NCBI GenBank assembly: GCA_005893165.1
Contig: VBOR01000075.1
Span: 1-47,283, forward strand
Length of the DNA: 47,283 nt
DNA from: Candidatus Eiseniibacteriota bacterium
GTDB lineage: Bacteria > Eisenbacteria > RBG-16-71-46 > SZUA-252
Reading direction: 5' to 3'
Both the position numbers and the translations under genes were made by a program. Below the pieces are notes generated by a model. That model saw nothing but the letters and a program-made list of their open reading frames with translations, was not told where the DNA came from and made no database searches. This document shows positions 39,370-47,283 of the stretch, piece by piece. Each line of letters opens with the position of its first letter. The stretch's first letter is position 1.

Positions 39370-41114
39370 GCCGGGACGATGATCCCCGGGTAGCGCCGGC
39401 TCATGAACTCGGTCACCACCGTCCGCACCTCGCTCGGCGTGGACAGGCTCATGCAGCGATCCGCCAGCTCGCGCGCCTCGGCGAACGTGGTGGCGCGAAC
39501 GATCGTCTTGATCTCGGGAACGAGGTAGGGGCTCACACTGAACTCCTCCAGCCCCAGCCCCACGAGGAGGACCGTGTAGAGCGGCTCCCCGGCCATCTCC
39601 CCGCAAATTCCCACGGGGATCCCCGCGCGATGCCCCGCGTCGACGACGGTCCGGATGGCGCGGAGCACGGCCGGATGCAGCGGCTCGTAGATCTCCGAGA
39701 TGGCCTCGTTGCCGCGATCCACGGCGAGCGTGTACTGGATGAGATCGTTCGTGCCGATGCTCGTGAAGTCCGACTCCTGCGTCAGCTGATCGATGCTGAA
39801 GACGGAGGCCGGCGTCTCGATCATCACCCCCAGCGGCACCTTCGAGGCCATGGCAACGCCTTCCTTGCGCAGCTGGAGCCTCACGCGCTCCACGATCTCC
39901 CGCGCGCGCCTCAGATCCTCGAGTCCCAGGACCATCGGAAACATGATCCGCACGTTCCCGTAGGCCGAGGCGCGGAAGATCGCGCGGAGCTGCGTCCGGA
40001 AGATCTCCTCGCGGCTGAGGCTGAACCTGAGCCCCCGAAGCCCGAGGAAGGGATTCTTCTCGATGGGGGTCCCGAGGTACGAGGCGAACTTGTCCCCGCC
40101 CACGTCCAGCGTCCGGATGTTCACGGGCTTGGGGTTCATGGCTTCCACGATGGAGCGGTACGCGTTGAACTGGGCGTCCTCGGTGGGAAGCTGCTTCCGC
40201 GAGAGATAGAAGAACTCGGTGCGATAGAGTCCGATGCCGTCGGCGCCGTTCTCGATCACGCTCGGGAGCTCCTCGGGCACTTCGAGGTTCGCTCCCAGCT
40301 CGATGACGCGCCCGTCCGAGGTCGCGCACCGCTGGTCCTTGAGCTCGACCCGCTTCGCCGCCAGCTCCAGGTAGCGCCCGCGCTTCCGCACGTGATCGGC
40401 GAGCGTCTCCGGATCCGGATCGAAGATGGCGATCCCGCGCGTGCCGTCCACGATCCCGATCGCGCCCTGCTTCGCGGCGTCGGTCGCGCCCTTCACGCCG
40501 ACCACGGCGGGAATCCCGCGGGCGCGGGCCATGATCGCGGTGTGCGAGGTGCGCCCCCCCACGTCCGTCGCCAGTCCCAGCGCCATGTTCCGCGGCAGGA
40601 GCGCCATTTCGCTCGGAGGAAGATCGCTCGCCACGATGAGCGAAGGCTCCTTGAGATCGCGGAGGGTATGGGTTCGAATCCCTCCGAGGTGCGCGAGCAT
40701 GCGCCGGCGCACGTCGCGCACGTCGATGGCCCGGCCGCGATAGTACTCGCTGTCGGCTTCGTCGAGCCGCGCGGCCACCGCGGTGAGGATGCGGCGGTAG
40801 GCGAATGCGGCGGGCTTGCGCTCGCGCTCGATGACCGCGAGCGTCTGCTTCTGGGCCTCGGGATCTTGGAGGATCTCGATCTGGGCGTCGAGAATCCGCG
40901 CCTGCTCCTCCCCGGTCTCCAGCGCGATCTTCTCGCGGAGCTCGCGGACTTCGTCGAGGCTCTCGCGGATCGCCGTGCGGAAGCGCTCCTTCTCTCCCGA
41001 GACCGCGCTCTTCGCGAGGTTGCCGTCCTGAACCTCGATCTCCTCGGGATCCACGACGTGGATCGGCCCGATGGCGATCCCCGGCGAGGCCGCGATTCCC
41101 TGCAGCGTCGTCAT
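39366..41114 (-). CDS. ptsI: PTS enzyme I (phosphoenolpyruvate-protein phosphotransferase)
   Basis: Takes phosphate from PEP and passes it to HPr. The 582 residues are the usual length. The phosphorylated His lies in GGRTSHTAIMARARG near residue 190. The PEP-binding C-terminal barrel has LYRTEFFYLSR, MFPMVLGLEDLRRAR, FTSIGTNDLIQYTLAVDRGN and the catalytic-Cys motif GICGEMAG. The ATG at 41114 overlaps the ptsH stop by 4 nt, giving the common ptsH-ptsI pair. All catalytic blocks are present and no internal loss is seen. Confidence 0.97.
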   Translation of the reverse strand: MTTLQGIAASPGIAIGPIHVVDPEEIEVQDGNLAKSAVSGEKERFRTAIRESLDEVRELREKIALETGEEQARILDAQIEILQDPEAQKQTLAVIERERKPAAFAYRRILTAVAARLDEADSEYYRGRAIDVRDVRRRMLAHLGGIRTHTLRDLKEPSLIVASDLPPSEMALLPRNMALGLATDVGGRTSHTAIMARARGIPAVVGVKGATDAAKQGAIGIVDGTRGIAIFDPDPETLADHVRKRGRYLELAAKRVELKDQRCATSDGRVIELGANLEVPEELPSVIENGADGIGLYRTEFFYLSRKQLPTEDAQFNAYRSIVEAMNPKPVNIRTLDVGGDKFASYLGTPIEKNPFLGLRGLRFSLSREEIFRTQLRAIFRASAYGNVRIMFPMVLGLEDLRRAREIVERVRLQLRKEGVAMASKVPLGVMIETPASVFSIDQLTQESDFTSIGTNDLIQYTLAVDRGNEAISEIYEPLHPAVLRAIRTVVDAGHRAGIPVGICGEMAGEPLYTVLLVGLGLEEFSVSPYLVPEIKTIVRATTFAEARELADRCMSLSTPSEVRTVVTEFMSRRYPGIIVPA

Positions 41115-41377
41115 TCTTCACCAAACTTGTCGTTCACGACCCGGACCAGCGCCTGGAGGGCTTCCTGCTCGTCCTTGCCGTCGGCCTTGATCGTGATCCG
41201 CGCGCCCATCTCCGCCGCGAGCATCATGACCCCCAGAATGCTCTTGCCGTTCACCTCGATCCCGTCACGGGCCACATAGACGTGGGAGGCGAATTTCGCC
41301 GCCTCCTTGACGAACACGGAGCACGCGCGCGCGTGAAGTCCGAGGCGGTTCTGGATCGTGACCGTCTGTTCCACCAT
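41111..41377 (-). CDS. ptsH: HPr phosphocarrier protein
   Basis: Small carrier of the PTS phosphate, 88 residues. His15 in RLGLHARACS is the site phosphorylated by enzyme I. Ser46 in GKSILGVMML is the site used by HPr kinase/phosphorylase; both fall at the canonical numbers. With hprK in the same gene run, this predicts Ser-P control of uptake or catabolite regulation. The ATG at 41377 follows the EIID gene by 15 nt. Confidence 0.97.
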   Translation of the reverse strand: MVEQTVTIQNRLGLHARACSVFVKEAAKFASHVYVARDGIEVNGKSILGVMMLAAEMGARITIKADGKDEQEALQALVRVVNDKFGEE

Positions 41378-41392
41378 GCGCGTCGTGGCCCC

Positions 41393-42289
41393 TTAGAACC
41401 GACTCGAGAGAACCAGGGCCACGAGGGCCGCAGCGAACGCGATCTCGACGCTCCGGCCCGGCCAGCGCCGGAGCAGGAGCGCCGTCAGCGCGGATCCCAG
41501 AACGAAGGGCGCGAGCACCGATGCCTTGTGCGCGAAGCCTTCGTGTGCCGGATCCGCGCTCTGGACCATCGGCCAGAGCGTGAGCGCCACCAGAGCGCCG
41601 AACGCCAAGGCGCTCACGCGCTCGAAGAAGCGCCGGAGCTCCGCGAGGTGAAGCGAGCGCAGGAGCCCGCCGGGATCGTCGGCCATCGCGTATCCGCGAG
41701 GCACGCCGGCGACGCGAAATCGAATCGCGACGGCATTGTACGTCAAAAGGGCGAGGCACGGGCATACGAGGACCCGGAGGTCGGGGCCCGCGGTGTCGGC
41801 AAGCGGAAGAACCGCCATTCCGAGCACTCCCATGAGCCCCGCGAGCGGCCGCAGCGTGACCCAGAAGAGCGGATCTCCCAGTGCGGCGAGGGGGCTCGCG
41901 AGGGCGCGCTTCGTCTGCTCGATCTGAAGCTCGCTCACGGGCAGCCCCTGGGCGCGGCGCTCCTCGAGGCGGGCGACCACTCCCAGCACGATTCCCGAGA
42001 GCACGGGATGCGTTCCGAAAAACCCCATGTGGCGCGCGAGGGCCCGGCCGCGTTCCGCCGCGGTCGTGTAGACGCGGCGCAGCACGGGCAGGAGCGCGAA
42101 CGCGAATCCCGGGCCCTGCTGACGCTCGGCCGAGAAGAGCGCCTGGATGTAGAGGGCGCGCGATTCCACCCTCACCAGATCGATGCCTCGCACGCCCGGG
42201 ACGGCGGCGCCCGCCGGACCCGGAGCGCCAGGACCCGGAGCGCCGGGAACCGGAGCGGCTGGCGCGGCCAGAGGATCGGAATCGCTCAC
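41393..42289 (-). CDS. Mannose-family PTS EIID membrane subunit
   Basis: Membrane partner of EIIC in mannose/sorbose-type sugar uptake. The 298-residue product has a Pro/Ala/Gly-rich N-terminus of about 35 residues, unusual for EIID. The family core follows: QQGPGFAFALLPVLRRVY, then ALARHMGFFGTHPVLSGIVLG and LEERRAQGLP. LASPLAALGDPLFWVTLRPLAG is also typical. Hydrophobic segments toward the C-terminus (VSALAFGALVALTLWPMV, VEIAFAAALVALVLSS) would span the membrane. The GTG at 42289 overlaps the EIIC stop (GTGA). The sugar substrate cannot be deduced from sequence. Confidence 0.9.
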   Translation of the reverse strand: MSDSDPLAAPAAPVPGAPGPGAPGPAGAAVPGVRGIDLVRVESRALYIQALFSAERQQGPGFAFALLPVLRRVYTTAAERGRALARHMGFFGTHPVLSGIVLGVVARLEERRAQGLPVSELQIEQTKRALASPLAALGDPLFWVTLRPLAGLMGVLGMAVLPLADTAGPDLRVLVCPCLALLTYNAVAIRFRVAGVPRGYAMADDPGGLLRSLHLAELRRFFERVSALAFGALVALTLWPMVQSADPAHEGFAHKASVLAPFVLGSALTALLLRRWPGRSVEIAFAAALVALVLSSRF

Positions 42290-43044
42290 AGCTCCCCTCC
42301 CGCGTGCAGCCGCATGAGGACGAGGAGCGTCACGAGCGCGCCGATCGCGGCCCAACGGAATCCGTGTCGCGGCGCGCGCACGTGCGTCTGGAACCCGGCC
42401 CCGAAGGCGACGCCGAGGATCGCCGCGAAGATCCACCCCGCACGCGGACCCGTGATGAGCCCCGCGATCCGTGGAAGGAGAAGCGAGGCCAGGGCCACGC
42501 CCAGGACGGTGGCGGCGACCGACCAGGTCGCGCCCCGGAGGAAGATGCGCGCCACGCCGCGCCAGTAGAGTGCCTCGAAGGAGCCGATCTTACCCTCGAG
42601 CGCCAGCTCCTCGGCCCTTCGCGCGCTCCGCTCGTTCCTTGCCCGGAGCGAGAGCTCCATCCAGCCTCCGCCCACCGCGGCGAGGAGTCCGGACAGGGTT
42701 CCCACGAGGACCCAGAGGATCCCGCCGGTCGTGAGCGGCACGAAGGGATGCAGCCGCTCCAGGCTCAGCACGGCGATCGAAGCTCCGATGACCCCTGCCG
42801 TGGCCGCGTCGCGCGGACGCTGCGCGGCGGGAAGCGCGGGGTCGGTGAGGAGGAGCTGGAGCAGCACCCCGACGCCGAGCGGGATCCGGAGCGCCCAGAG
42901 CTCCCACGGAGTCCCCGGGCTCAGGAACGCGCCCGCGAGGCAGGCGCCGACGAGCGGCTGCCCGAGCATGAGGTTCCAGCCGGCCGAGCGGTCCATCGCG
43001 AGCACGCCGCCGAGAAGGGCGACCCGCCAGAGCTCAGAGAGCAC
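42286..43044 (-). CDS. Mannose/sorbose-family PTS EIIC membrane subunit
   Basis: Sugar-translocating membrane subunit, 252 residues with about seven hydrophobic segments. The family-type start (GVLAMDRSAGWNLMLGQPLV) is followed by VLLQLLLTDPALPAAQRPRDAATAGVIGA (quoted in part), the central conserved region of sorbose-type IIC. A charged middle segment (RARNERSARRAEELALEG) would face the cytoplasm. The GTG at 43044 overlaps the GH57 gene's 3' end by 11 nt; the stop overlaps the EIID start. It works with EIIA, EIIB, EIID and the general proteins HPr and EI encoded here. Confidence 0.87.
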   Translation of the reverse strand: MLSELWRVALLGGVLAMDRSAGWNLMLGQPLVGACLAGAFLSPGTPWELWALRIPLGVGVLLQLLLTDPALPAAQRPRDAATAGVIGASIAVLSLERLHPFVPLTTGGILWVLVGTLSGLLAAVGGGWMELSLRARNERSARRAEELALEGKIGSFEALYWRGVARIFLRGATWSVAATVLGVALASLLLPRIAGLITGPRAGWIFAAILGVAFGAGFQTHVRAPRHGFRWAAIGALVTLLVLMRLHAGGEL

Positions 43045-44953
43045 CTTCGGCCTCCTCGATCCTCGCGCGGATCCGGATCGGTTCCGTGTGCCCGGCGCCC
43101 GGAAAGCCGAACACGAGCGCCGTTCCCTGGTACACGCGCTCCGCGCCCCCTTCGGAAAGGGAGACCGTCTCCACCGGGGACCATTCCACCCGGGCCGCGG
43201 GCTCGAAGCGGAGCGTCAGGGACAGATGGAGATACTCCGAATCCTCGAGGCGGAGCGAGCGGACCGAATCCGCCTCCCCCGAGGAGCCCGGGGCGTACAC
43301 GCCGGGGCGCGCGCCCTCGATCGCAAGGCGCCTCCCGGGCGCGTCCGGAGTGAGGAGGCACGGCGGCGCGGGCGCCCCGTTCGCTCTCGAGCGTGATGAC
43401 GGGCGGTTCCGCGGAGGCTCCCGCAGTCGCGGTCCGTGTTCCCGCGTGCGCGAACCGGAGGCCCACCGGCCCCAGGCCGATCGAGGCCCGCAGCCCGCCG
43501 GAGGAGATCTCCGCCGCGCTTCGAAGCCATTCCTGCGAGGCGTGCCGCGGCCGCTCGTCGTATTCGAGGAGACGCTCGAGCCCGGGCTCCTTCACCGAGA
43601 TCGCGCCGTGGATCGTCTCCGGCTTGCCCCCTTCCCCGTGCTCCGCGCTCCGATCGCCCGCGTGCTGCCCGCCCTTCGAGAGCGCCGCGCGCCGCGAGGC
43701 TTCCTCCACGCGCACGTGGTAGGCCTCGCGACGCCGGGCGATCACGCCCGCGAAGTCGAACGGGCGTCTCCGGTCCGCCATCTCCACGATCGCGCCGCTT
43801 CGCCTGGACACACCGATGCTGACGCGGGAGGACTTGAGCCGCACCTCCTCCTCGTCCTGCTCCACGGTCCACCCCGCGGTGCCCCCAAGGAGCCCGTCCG
43901 CCAGGGCATCGGCGCGCAGCATGTGGGCGCGCACGGCCTCGCGAAGGTGCGGGAGATAGAAGCCCCCGAAGACGCCGTGCCAGTAAGAGCAGTTGCATTG
44001 GGCTCGGTGCACTTCCTTCCTGGCGTCCTCGTATGGGTCCTGAGCGAGGCACGAGTGCCGCGCGTGCTCGATCCGCGCGCTCAGCTCCGAGACGCGCCGG
44101 TGAAGTCTGCGGGATTCCGGGTAGCGGGCCAGGAATTCCCGCCACGTCCCGGTCGCGATCCTTCGCGCGAGGTCCTGCTTTCCCTGCGTCTCGAGCCAGC
44201 GCTGCTCTTCCTCGATCCTCGCGTGCGTCTCGGGAGGAAGCGCCCAGAGCATCATCTCGGGGTAGCTCGCGGCAGGAAGCGCGATGGTGCGCGTGGGGCG
44301 CCTCTGATCCCACGCTTCTCCCATCGGCACGGCCTCGATCCCGCGGCGCTCTTCCAGTGCCGTGAGCCAGGTCGTGAGCCATCGGGTTCCATACACCCAC
44401 TCGTAGGTGTGCGGCCATACGCCGAACTTCTCTCCGTCGTCGCCGAACACACGCACGCCGGGCGGTCCCGGACTCGACGCGAAGAATTCCAGGAGCTCCG
44501 GCACCGGCTGGAACGGGATGCGGTAGCGGAGCTCGCGTTCGATCGGGAATACCCCCACATGCCCCATCGTGGATTCGACCCGGTAGGGCTCCCCGAGCCC
44601 CCCCGGCTCGGCCCCCGCGAGCAGGAAGTGGTGATCGTCCACCAGCGTGTACTCGATGCCGGCGCGGAAGAGGGCGTCCGGAAGCTCGGGCTCCCAGACC
44701 CGCTCCGCGATCCAGGCGCCCCGCGGAGTCACGCCGAAACGCGATCTGAGATATGCGGCCATGCGCTCGAGCTGACCCTGCTGGTCCCAGGGAGGAATGA
44801 CCGCGAGGATGGGCTCGTAGAAGGCGCCGGAGAGAAGAAGGGACGGTAGGCCCGCTGGACGGCATCGGCAAAGACCGAGTCGAAGTTCCCGACCGGCTGG
44901 TGGTTGTGGATCGCGATCGCGATCCGCACGGGTGCGTGCGCGCCCGCGCTCAC
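43034..44953 (-). CDS. GH57 alpha-glucan enzyme (4-alpha-glucanotransferase/amylase type), interrupted twice
   Basis: Likely cleaves or transfers alpha-1,4-glucan chains in the cytoplasm; no signal peptide. The GTG at 44953 overlaps the EIIB stop. The N-terminus [20 protein letters not shown] is GH57 motif 1, but after QRAYRPF it jumps near 44831-44842 to [19 protein letters not shown] in another frame; about 46 residues are missing. The nucleophile motif [13 protein letters not shown] and acid/base motif [12 protein letters not shown] are both present. Near 43368-43382, after TLESERG, a second join shifts frame into a C-terminal DUF1926-like domain ([29 protein letters not shown]). The order domain A-DUF1925-DUF1926 is that of Thermococcus-type enzymes. 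Its place inside a PTS operon is unusual. Confidence 0.87.
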
Positions 44954-45435
44954 GGGGTGCCTTGAAGAAAGGGCTCGAGGGGGTGGGCGGGATTCGTCGG
45001 GAGGTCCTGCGCGACGAGCCGCACCCCCAGCCGGGAGAGGGCGAGAAGCTTCTCGCGGTCACCCTGGTCCAGGTACACGTAGGGCAGGACGGCGCTCTTT
45101 CCCGGCGCGTGGTGGAGCCCGCCCACGTTCACCTCCTCGAGCGGAAATCCGCCCTCCTTGAGGCGCAGCGGCTCGAGAACGCTCGGAAAGAGAAGAAAGG
45201 AGCGCTCCGCGCGGATGGTCTGGAGCGTGGACTCACGCAGGGCCTCCGGGATCGAGATCACCTCCGCGCGGCTCTCCTCCGGGGCCGCGAAGACGTAGAG
45301 CGCGGCGCGCGCGGGCTCCCGGGTCAGCGCGTCCGAGACGATGCCGATCCAGGTCGGACGAAGCGTTCCGCCCCAGCCGTGGACGACCTGGCCGTGGATC
45401 AGGCGGTCGTCGATCCGCGCGAGGAGAAGCGGCAC
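44950..45435 (-). CDS. Mannose-family PTS EIIB subunit
   Basis: Cytoplasmic phosphocarrier, 161 residues, of the sorbose IIB family. The active His is His14 in [17 protein letters not shown]. Other family features are [13 protein letters not shown] near residue 30 and the [20 protein letters not shown] block. It receives phosphate from EIIA and gives it to the sugar at EIIC/EIID. The GTG at 45435 is 1 nt after the EIIA stop; the stop overlaps the GH57 start (GTGA). Confidence 0.93.
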   Translation of the reverse strand: MPLLLARIDDRLIHGQVVHGWGGTLRPTWIGIVSDALTREPARAALYVFAAPEESRAEVISIPEALRESTLQTIRAERSFLLFPSVLEPLRLKEGGFPLEEVNVGGLHHAPGKSAVLPYVYLDQGDREKLLALSRLGVRLVAQDLPTNPAHPLEPFLQGTP

Positions 45436-45436
45436 G

Positions 45437-45841
45437 TCAGGAAACGGTGATGCCCGCTTTCCCCTTGGATTCCAGACGCGGCAGAAGCTCCTCCAGGGGG
45501 AGTGTGTCCCGGTAGTGGAAGAATTCGAGAAGCATGGGGAGGTTGACGCCCGTGACCTTCCGGACCACCCTCGCGCCGCATTCGGCGCGGCGTGTCGCGA
45601 TGCCGCAGCTGCCCGCGGCGAGATCGGTGAAGAGCACGACGGGCCGTTCCACGGGCACGCCGTGGACGCGCTCCTCGATGGCCCGGCTCAGCGCCTCCCC
45701 CGAGTATCCGTCGTTGCTCAGAACGTAGGCGTCGGCCTGCGCGCCCAGGATGCCCTCGACGGTCCGGAGGAGCTCCTTGCCGAGCGCGGCATGGGTCACG
45801 AGAACCCCCACGGGACGGTGCGGAACGGAGGCGGGATTCAT
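45437..45841 (-). CDS. Mannose-family PTS EIIA subunit
   Basis: Cytoplasmic phosphocarrier, 134 residues, of the mannose/fructose IIA family. His17 in VGVLVTHAALGKELL is the expected phosphorylation site, and PVVLFTDLAAGSCGIATRR is the second signature (D-h-x-G-G/S-S). It accepts phosphate from HPr and passes it to EIIB. The ATG at 45841 lies 8 nt after the hprK stop, linking sensor kinase and transporter in one message. Confidence 0.93.
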   Translation of the reverse strand: MNPASVPHRPVGVLVTHAALGKELLRTVEGILGAQADAYVLSNDGYSGEALSRAIEERVHGVPVERPVVLFTDLAAGSCGIATRRAECGARVVRKVTGVNLPMLLEFFHYRDTLPLEELLPRLESKGKAGITVS

Positions 45842-45849
45842 GGGCGGGG

Positions 45850-46833
45850 TTACTCGGTGTCGTCCCGGACCAAGGGATTCGCGAGCAGCTTGCTGCGCAT
45901 GCTCTCGATCAGGCGCTCGTTCAGCGCCCGGGCCGGATGGTATCCGTAGACCTTGACCAGATGGTTGAGCGCAATCACTTCGGCGATCACGGTGATGTTC
46001 TTTCCCGGAAGAATGGGGACGGTGACGAGCGGAATCTCCGAGTCCAGGTAACGCGCGTGCGAATCGTCCAGCCCCAGCCGCTCGTACTCCACCTTGGAGT
46101 CCCATTCGGTTAGATGCACCTCGACCTCCACCCGCTTCTGTCCGCGGATGGCGCGGATGCCGAAAATGGACTGAACGTCGATCACCCCCAGGCCCCGGAT
46201 CTCCATGGTGTGCTTCAGGACCTCGTTGCAGGTTCCGATCAGGATGTCCCCGTGCCGGCGCGTGATCCGGACCACGTCGTCGGCGACCAGCCGGTGCCCC
46301 CGCTCCACGAGATCGAGCGCCGTCTCGCTCTTCCCGATGCCGCTCCGTCCCGTGAAGAGAAGCCCCACTCCGTACACGTCCACCAGGGATGCATGGACCG
46401 TGACCGAAGGAGCGAAAACCCAGTCCAGGTAGCTCGTGAGCTGATGGATGAACGGGGTCGTATCTTGTGGCGTGCGGAGCACCGGCACCTGATTCCGGTT
46501 CGCGCGCTCCAGGAGCCCGTCCGGAAGCTGGAGCCCCTTGGTCACGATGATGGCGGGCATGGCGAACTGGAAGAGCCGGTCCAGCGCCTCGGCCCGTCCC
46601 TTCGTGCTCAGCGTCCCGAGGTAGGCGATCTCGGTGCGGCCGAGGATCTGGATCCGCTCGAAGAGGAAGTTCTCGGGATAGCCCATCAGCGCCATGCCGG
46701 GCCGGTTGATGTCGCTGATCGTGATCGGCACCCTCGCTTCGAGGCCCTTCGTGAGGACCTCGAGCGAGAGCGGCTCGCGCTGCTGCTCGTAGAGCTGCGC
46801 GATGGTGATCTGTGCCGTGCTAATCGAGCTCAA
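45850..46833 (-). CDS. hprK: HPr kinase/phosphorylase
   Basis: Phosphorylates and dephosphorylates Ser46 of HPr, setting the balance between sugar uptake and regulation. The 327-residue protein has the N-terminal Mur-like domain (INRPGMALMGY, RIQILGRTEIAYL) and the C-terminal kinase with Walker A TGRSGIGKSETALDL near residue 160. The HPrK signature MEIRGLGVIDVQSIFGI and VPILPGKNI follow. The TTG start at 46833 overlaps hpf by 14 nt; AGGAG lies only 3 nt before it, so the precise start is not certain. Intact throughout. Confidence 0.96.
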   Translation of the reverse strand: MSSISTAQITIAQLYEQQREPLSLEVLTKGLEARVPITISDINRPGMALMGYPENFLFERIQILGRTEIAYLGTLSTKGRAEALDRLFQFAMPAIIVTKGLQLPDGLLERANRNQVPVLRTPQDTTPFIHQLTSYLDWVFAPSVTVHASLVDVYGVGLLFTGRSGIGKSETALDLVERGHRLVADDVVRITRRHGDILIGTCNEVLKHTMEIRGLGVIDVQSIFGIRAIRGQKRVEVEVHLTEWDSKVEYERLGLDDSHARYLDSEIPLVTVPILPGKNITVIAEVIALNHLVKVYGYHPARALNERLIESMRSKLLANPLVRDDTE

Positions 46834-47283
46834 GCACTCCTACCTGCCCATCCTCCGTCCGATAGGCGATGCGCATCCCTCCCCCATCCGCATCCGAGAA
46901 GGCCAGCACGGGGAGCCGGCCCCGGATCACGAGGCGGACGGCCTCGTCCACGGTGAGGGTGCGCGGCTTGGGTCGGATCCGGATGACCTCGACGCCCGGG
47001 CGCTTCCGGTCCGTTCCTTCCGGAGGAGCGGTGGGGATGCCGTCCTTGCGCAGCGTCCGGCCGCCTTTCTTGTAGCCCTTCATCCGCTCCTTGCGCCGCT
47101 TCAGCGCGCGCTCCTGCTTCTCGAGCACGGCGTCCAGCGCGGCCTTGGGGTCCGGGTTCTGCGCCTTTCCCGTCAAATCGAAACCGTTTCCGAATATGCG
47201 GAGCTCCGCCAGATGGCGGTAGCCCTCCTCGGTCACGGTCAGCTGCGCGCTGATCAGGTGCGAGAAGTACCGCTGCAGCTTCT
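46820..47283 (-). CDS. hpf: Long-form ribosome hibernation promoting factor, C-terminal part (runs off the window)
   Basis: Binds 30S subunits and promotes 100S ribosome dimers in resting cells. About 154 residues are visible. The N-terminal ribosome-binding domain is cut by the window edge but shows LQRYFSHLISAQLTVTEE, AELRIFGNGFDLTGKAQ and AALDAVLEKQERALKRRKERMKG. After a basic linker the HPF C-terminal dimerisation domain follows: RPKPRTLTVDEAVRLVIRG, LPVLAFSDADGGGMRIAYR, DGQVGVLELD. The stop overlaps the hprK start. hpf followed by PTS regulation genes recalls the hpf/raiA-ptsN neighbourhoods of other bacteria. Confidence 0.93.
   Translation of the reverse strand, partial: KLQRYFSHLISAQLTVTEEGYRHLAELRIFGNGFDLTGKAQNPDPKAALDAVLEKQERALKRRKERMKGYKKGGRTLRKDGIPTAPPEGTDRKRPGVEVIRIRPKPRTLTVDEAVRLVIRGRLPVLAFSDADGGGMRIAYRTEDGQVGVLELD

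Overview
This is a gene-dense, high-GC bacterial window in which every gene I can support lies on the minus strand, so it reads from position 47283 down to 1. No rRNA, tRNA, CRISPR array, insertion sequence or attachment site was found. Several features point to an uncultured member of the FCB side of the bacteria, with Candidatus Eisenbacteria or a relative the best guess: a GWxTD-domain protein, a PorV/PorQ-like barrel, three large secreted proteins with FlgD/T9SS-like C-terminal domains, a carboxypeptidase-regulatory-domain TonB receptor, and the HPr kinase plus mannose-type PTS. The phylum assignment is inference from gene content.

Layout in transcription order. 47283-41111: ribosome hibernation factor hpf (partial), HPr kinase hprK, mannose-family PTS EIIA and EIIB, a GH57 alpha-glucan enzyme, EIIC, EIID, HPr (ptsH) and enzyme I (ptsI). 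39369-37286: a bifunctional phosphoglucose/phosphomannose isomerase and a sugar-1-phosphate nucleotidyltransferase. 37289-34823: metK and ahcY of the S-adenosylmethionine cycle. 34824-22842: ftsK, rimO, an envelope protein of unknown role, a TPR protein, bamD, nadD, polA, coaE, prfB and a phosphomannomutase. 22802-16245: a 12-repeat propeller-like secreted protein, a secreted zincin, a DUF4912 protein and a GH57 branching enzyme. 16172-10649: an EB_dh-type heme-binding lipoprotein, an outer-membrane barrel, and the tldD/tldE protease pair. 10352-2602: TonB receptor, large sorted surface protein, PorV-like barrel and GWxTD protein. 2451-1: the glycolytic operon pfk-gap-pgk, with a clear promoter in front.

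Most neighbours overlap by 1-35 nt (often ATGA or GTGA) or are separated by fewer than 75 nt. From 47 kb to 16 kb there is no gap large enough for an obvious promoter region. Central carbon use links several blocks: PTS uptake and its HPr-Ser control, alpha-glucan processing, hexose-phosphate interconversion and lower glycolysis with a probable PPi-dependent PFK.

The most striking anomaly is that nine genes, plus one gene-gene boundary, show the same kind of damage. About 40-58 codons of conserved sequence are missing at a sharp join, usually with a change of reading frame. Affected are the PorV-like gene, the TonB receptor, tldE, the GH57 branching enzyme, the zincin, prfB (which loses GGQ), nadD, the ahcY/ftsK border and the GH57 PTS-operon gene (twice). 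Flanking parts of the same proteins are excellent. Because prfB, nadD and ftsK are normally indispensable, the simplest reading is assembly gaps closed without Ns rather than gene decay, but the regularity deserves a check. A genuine programmed +1 frameshift site is separately present at the start of prfB.
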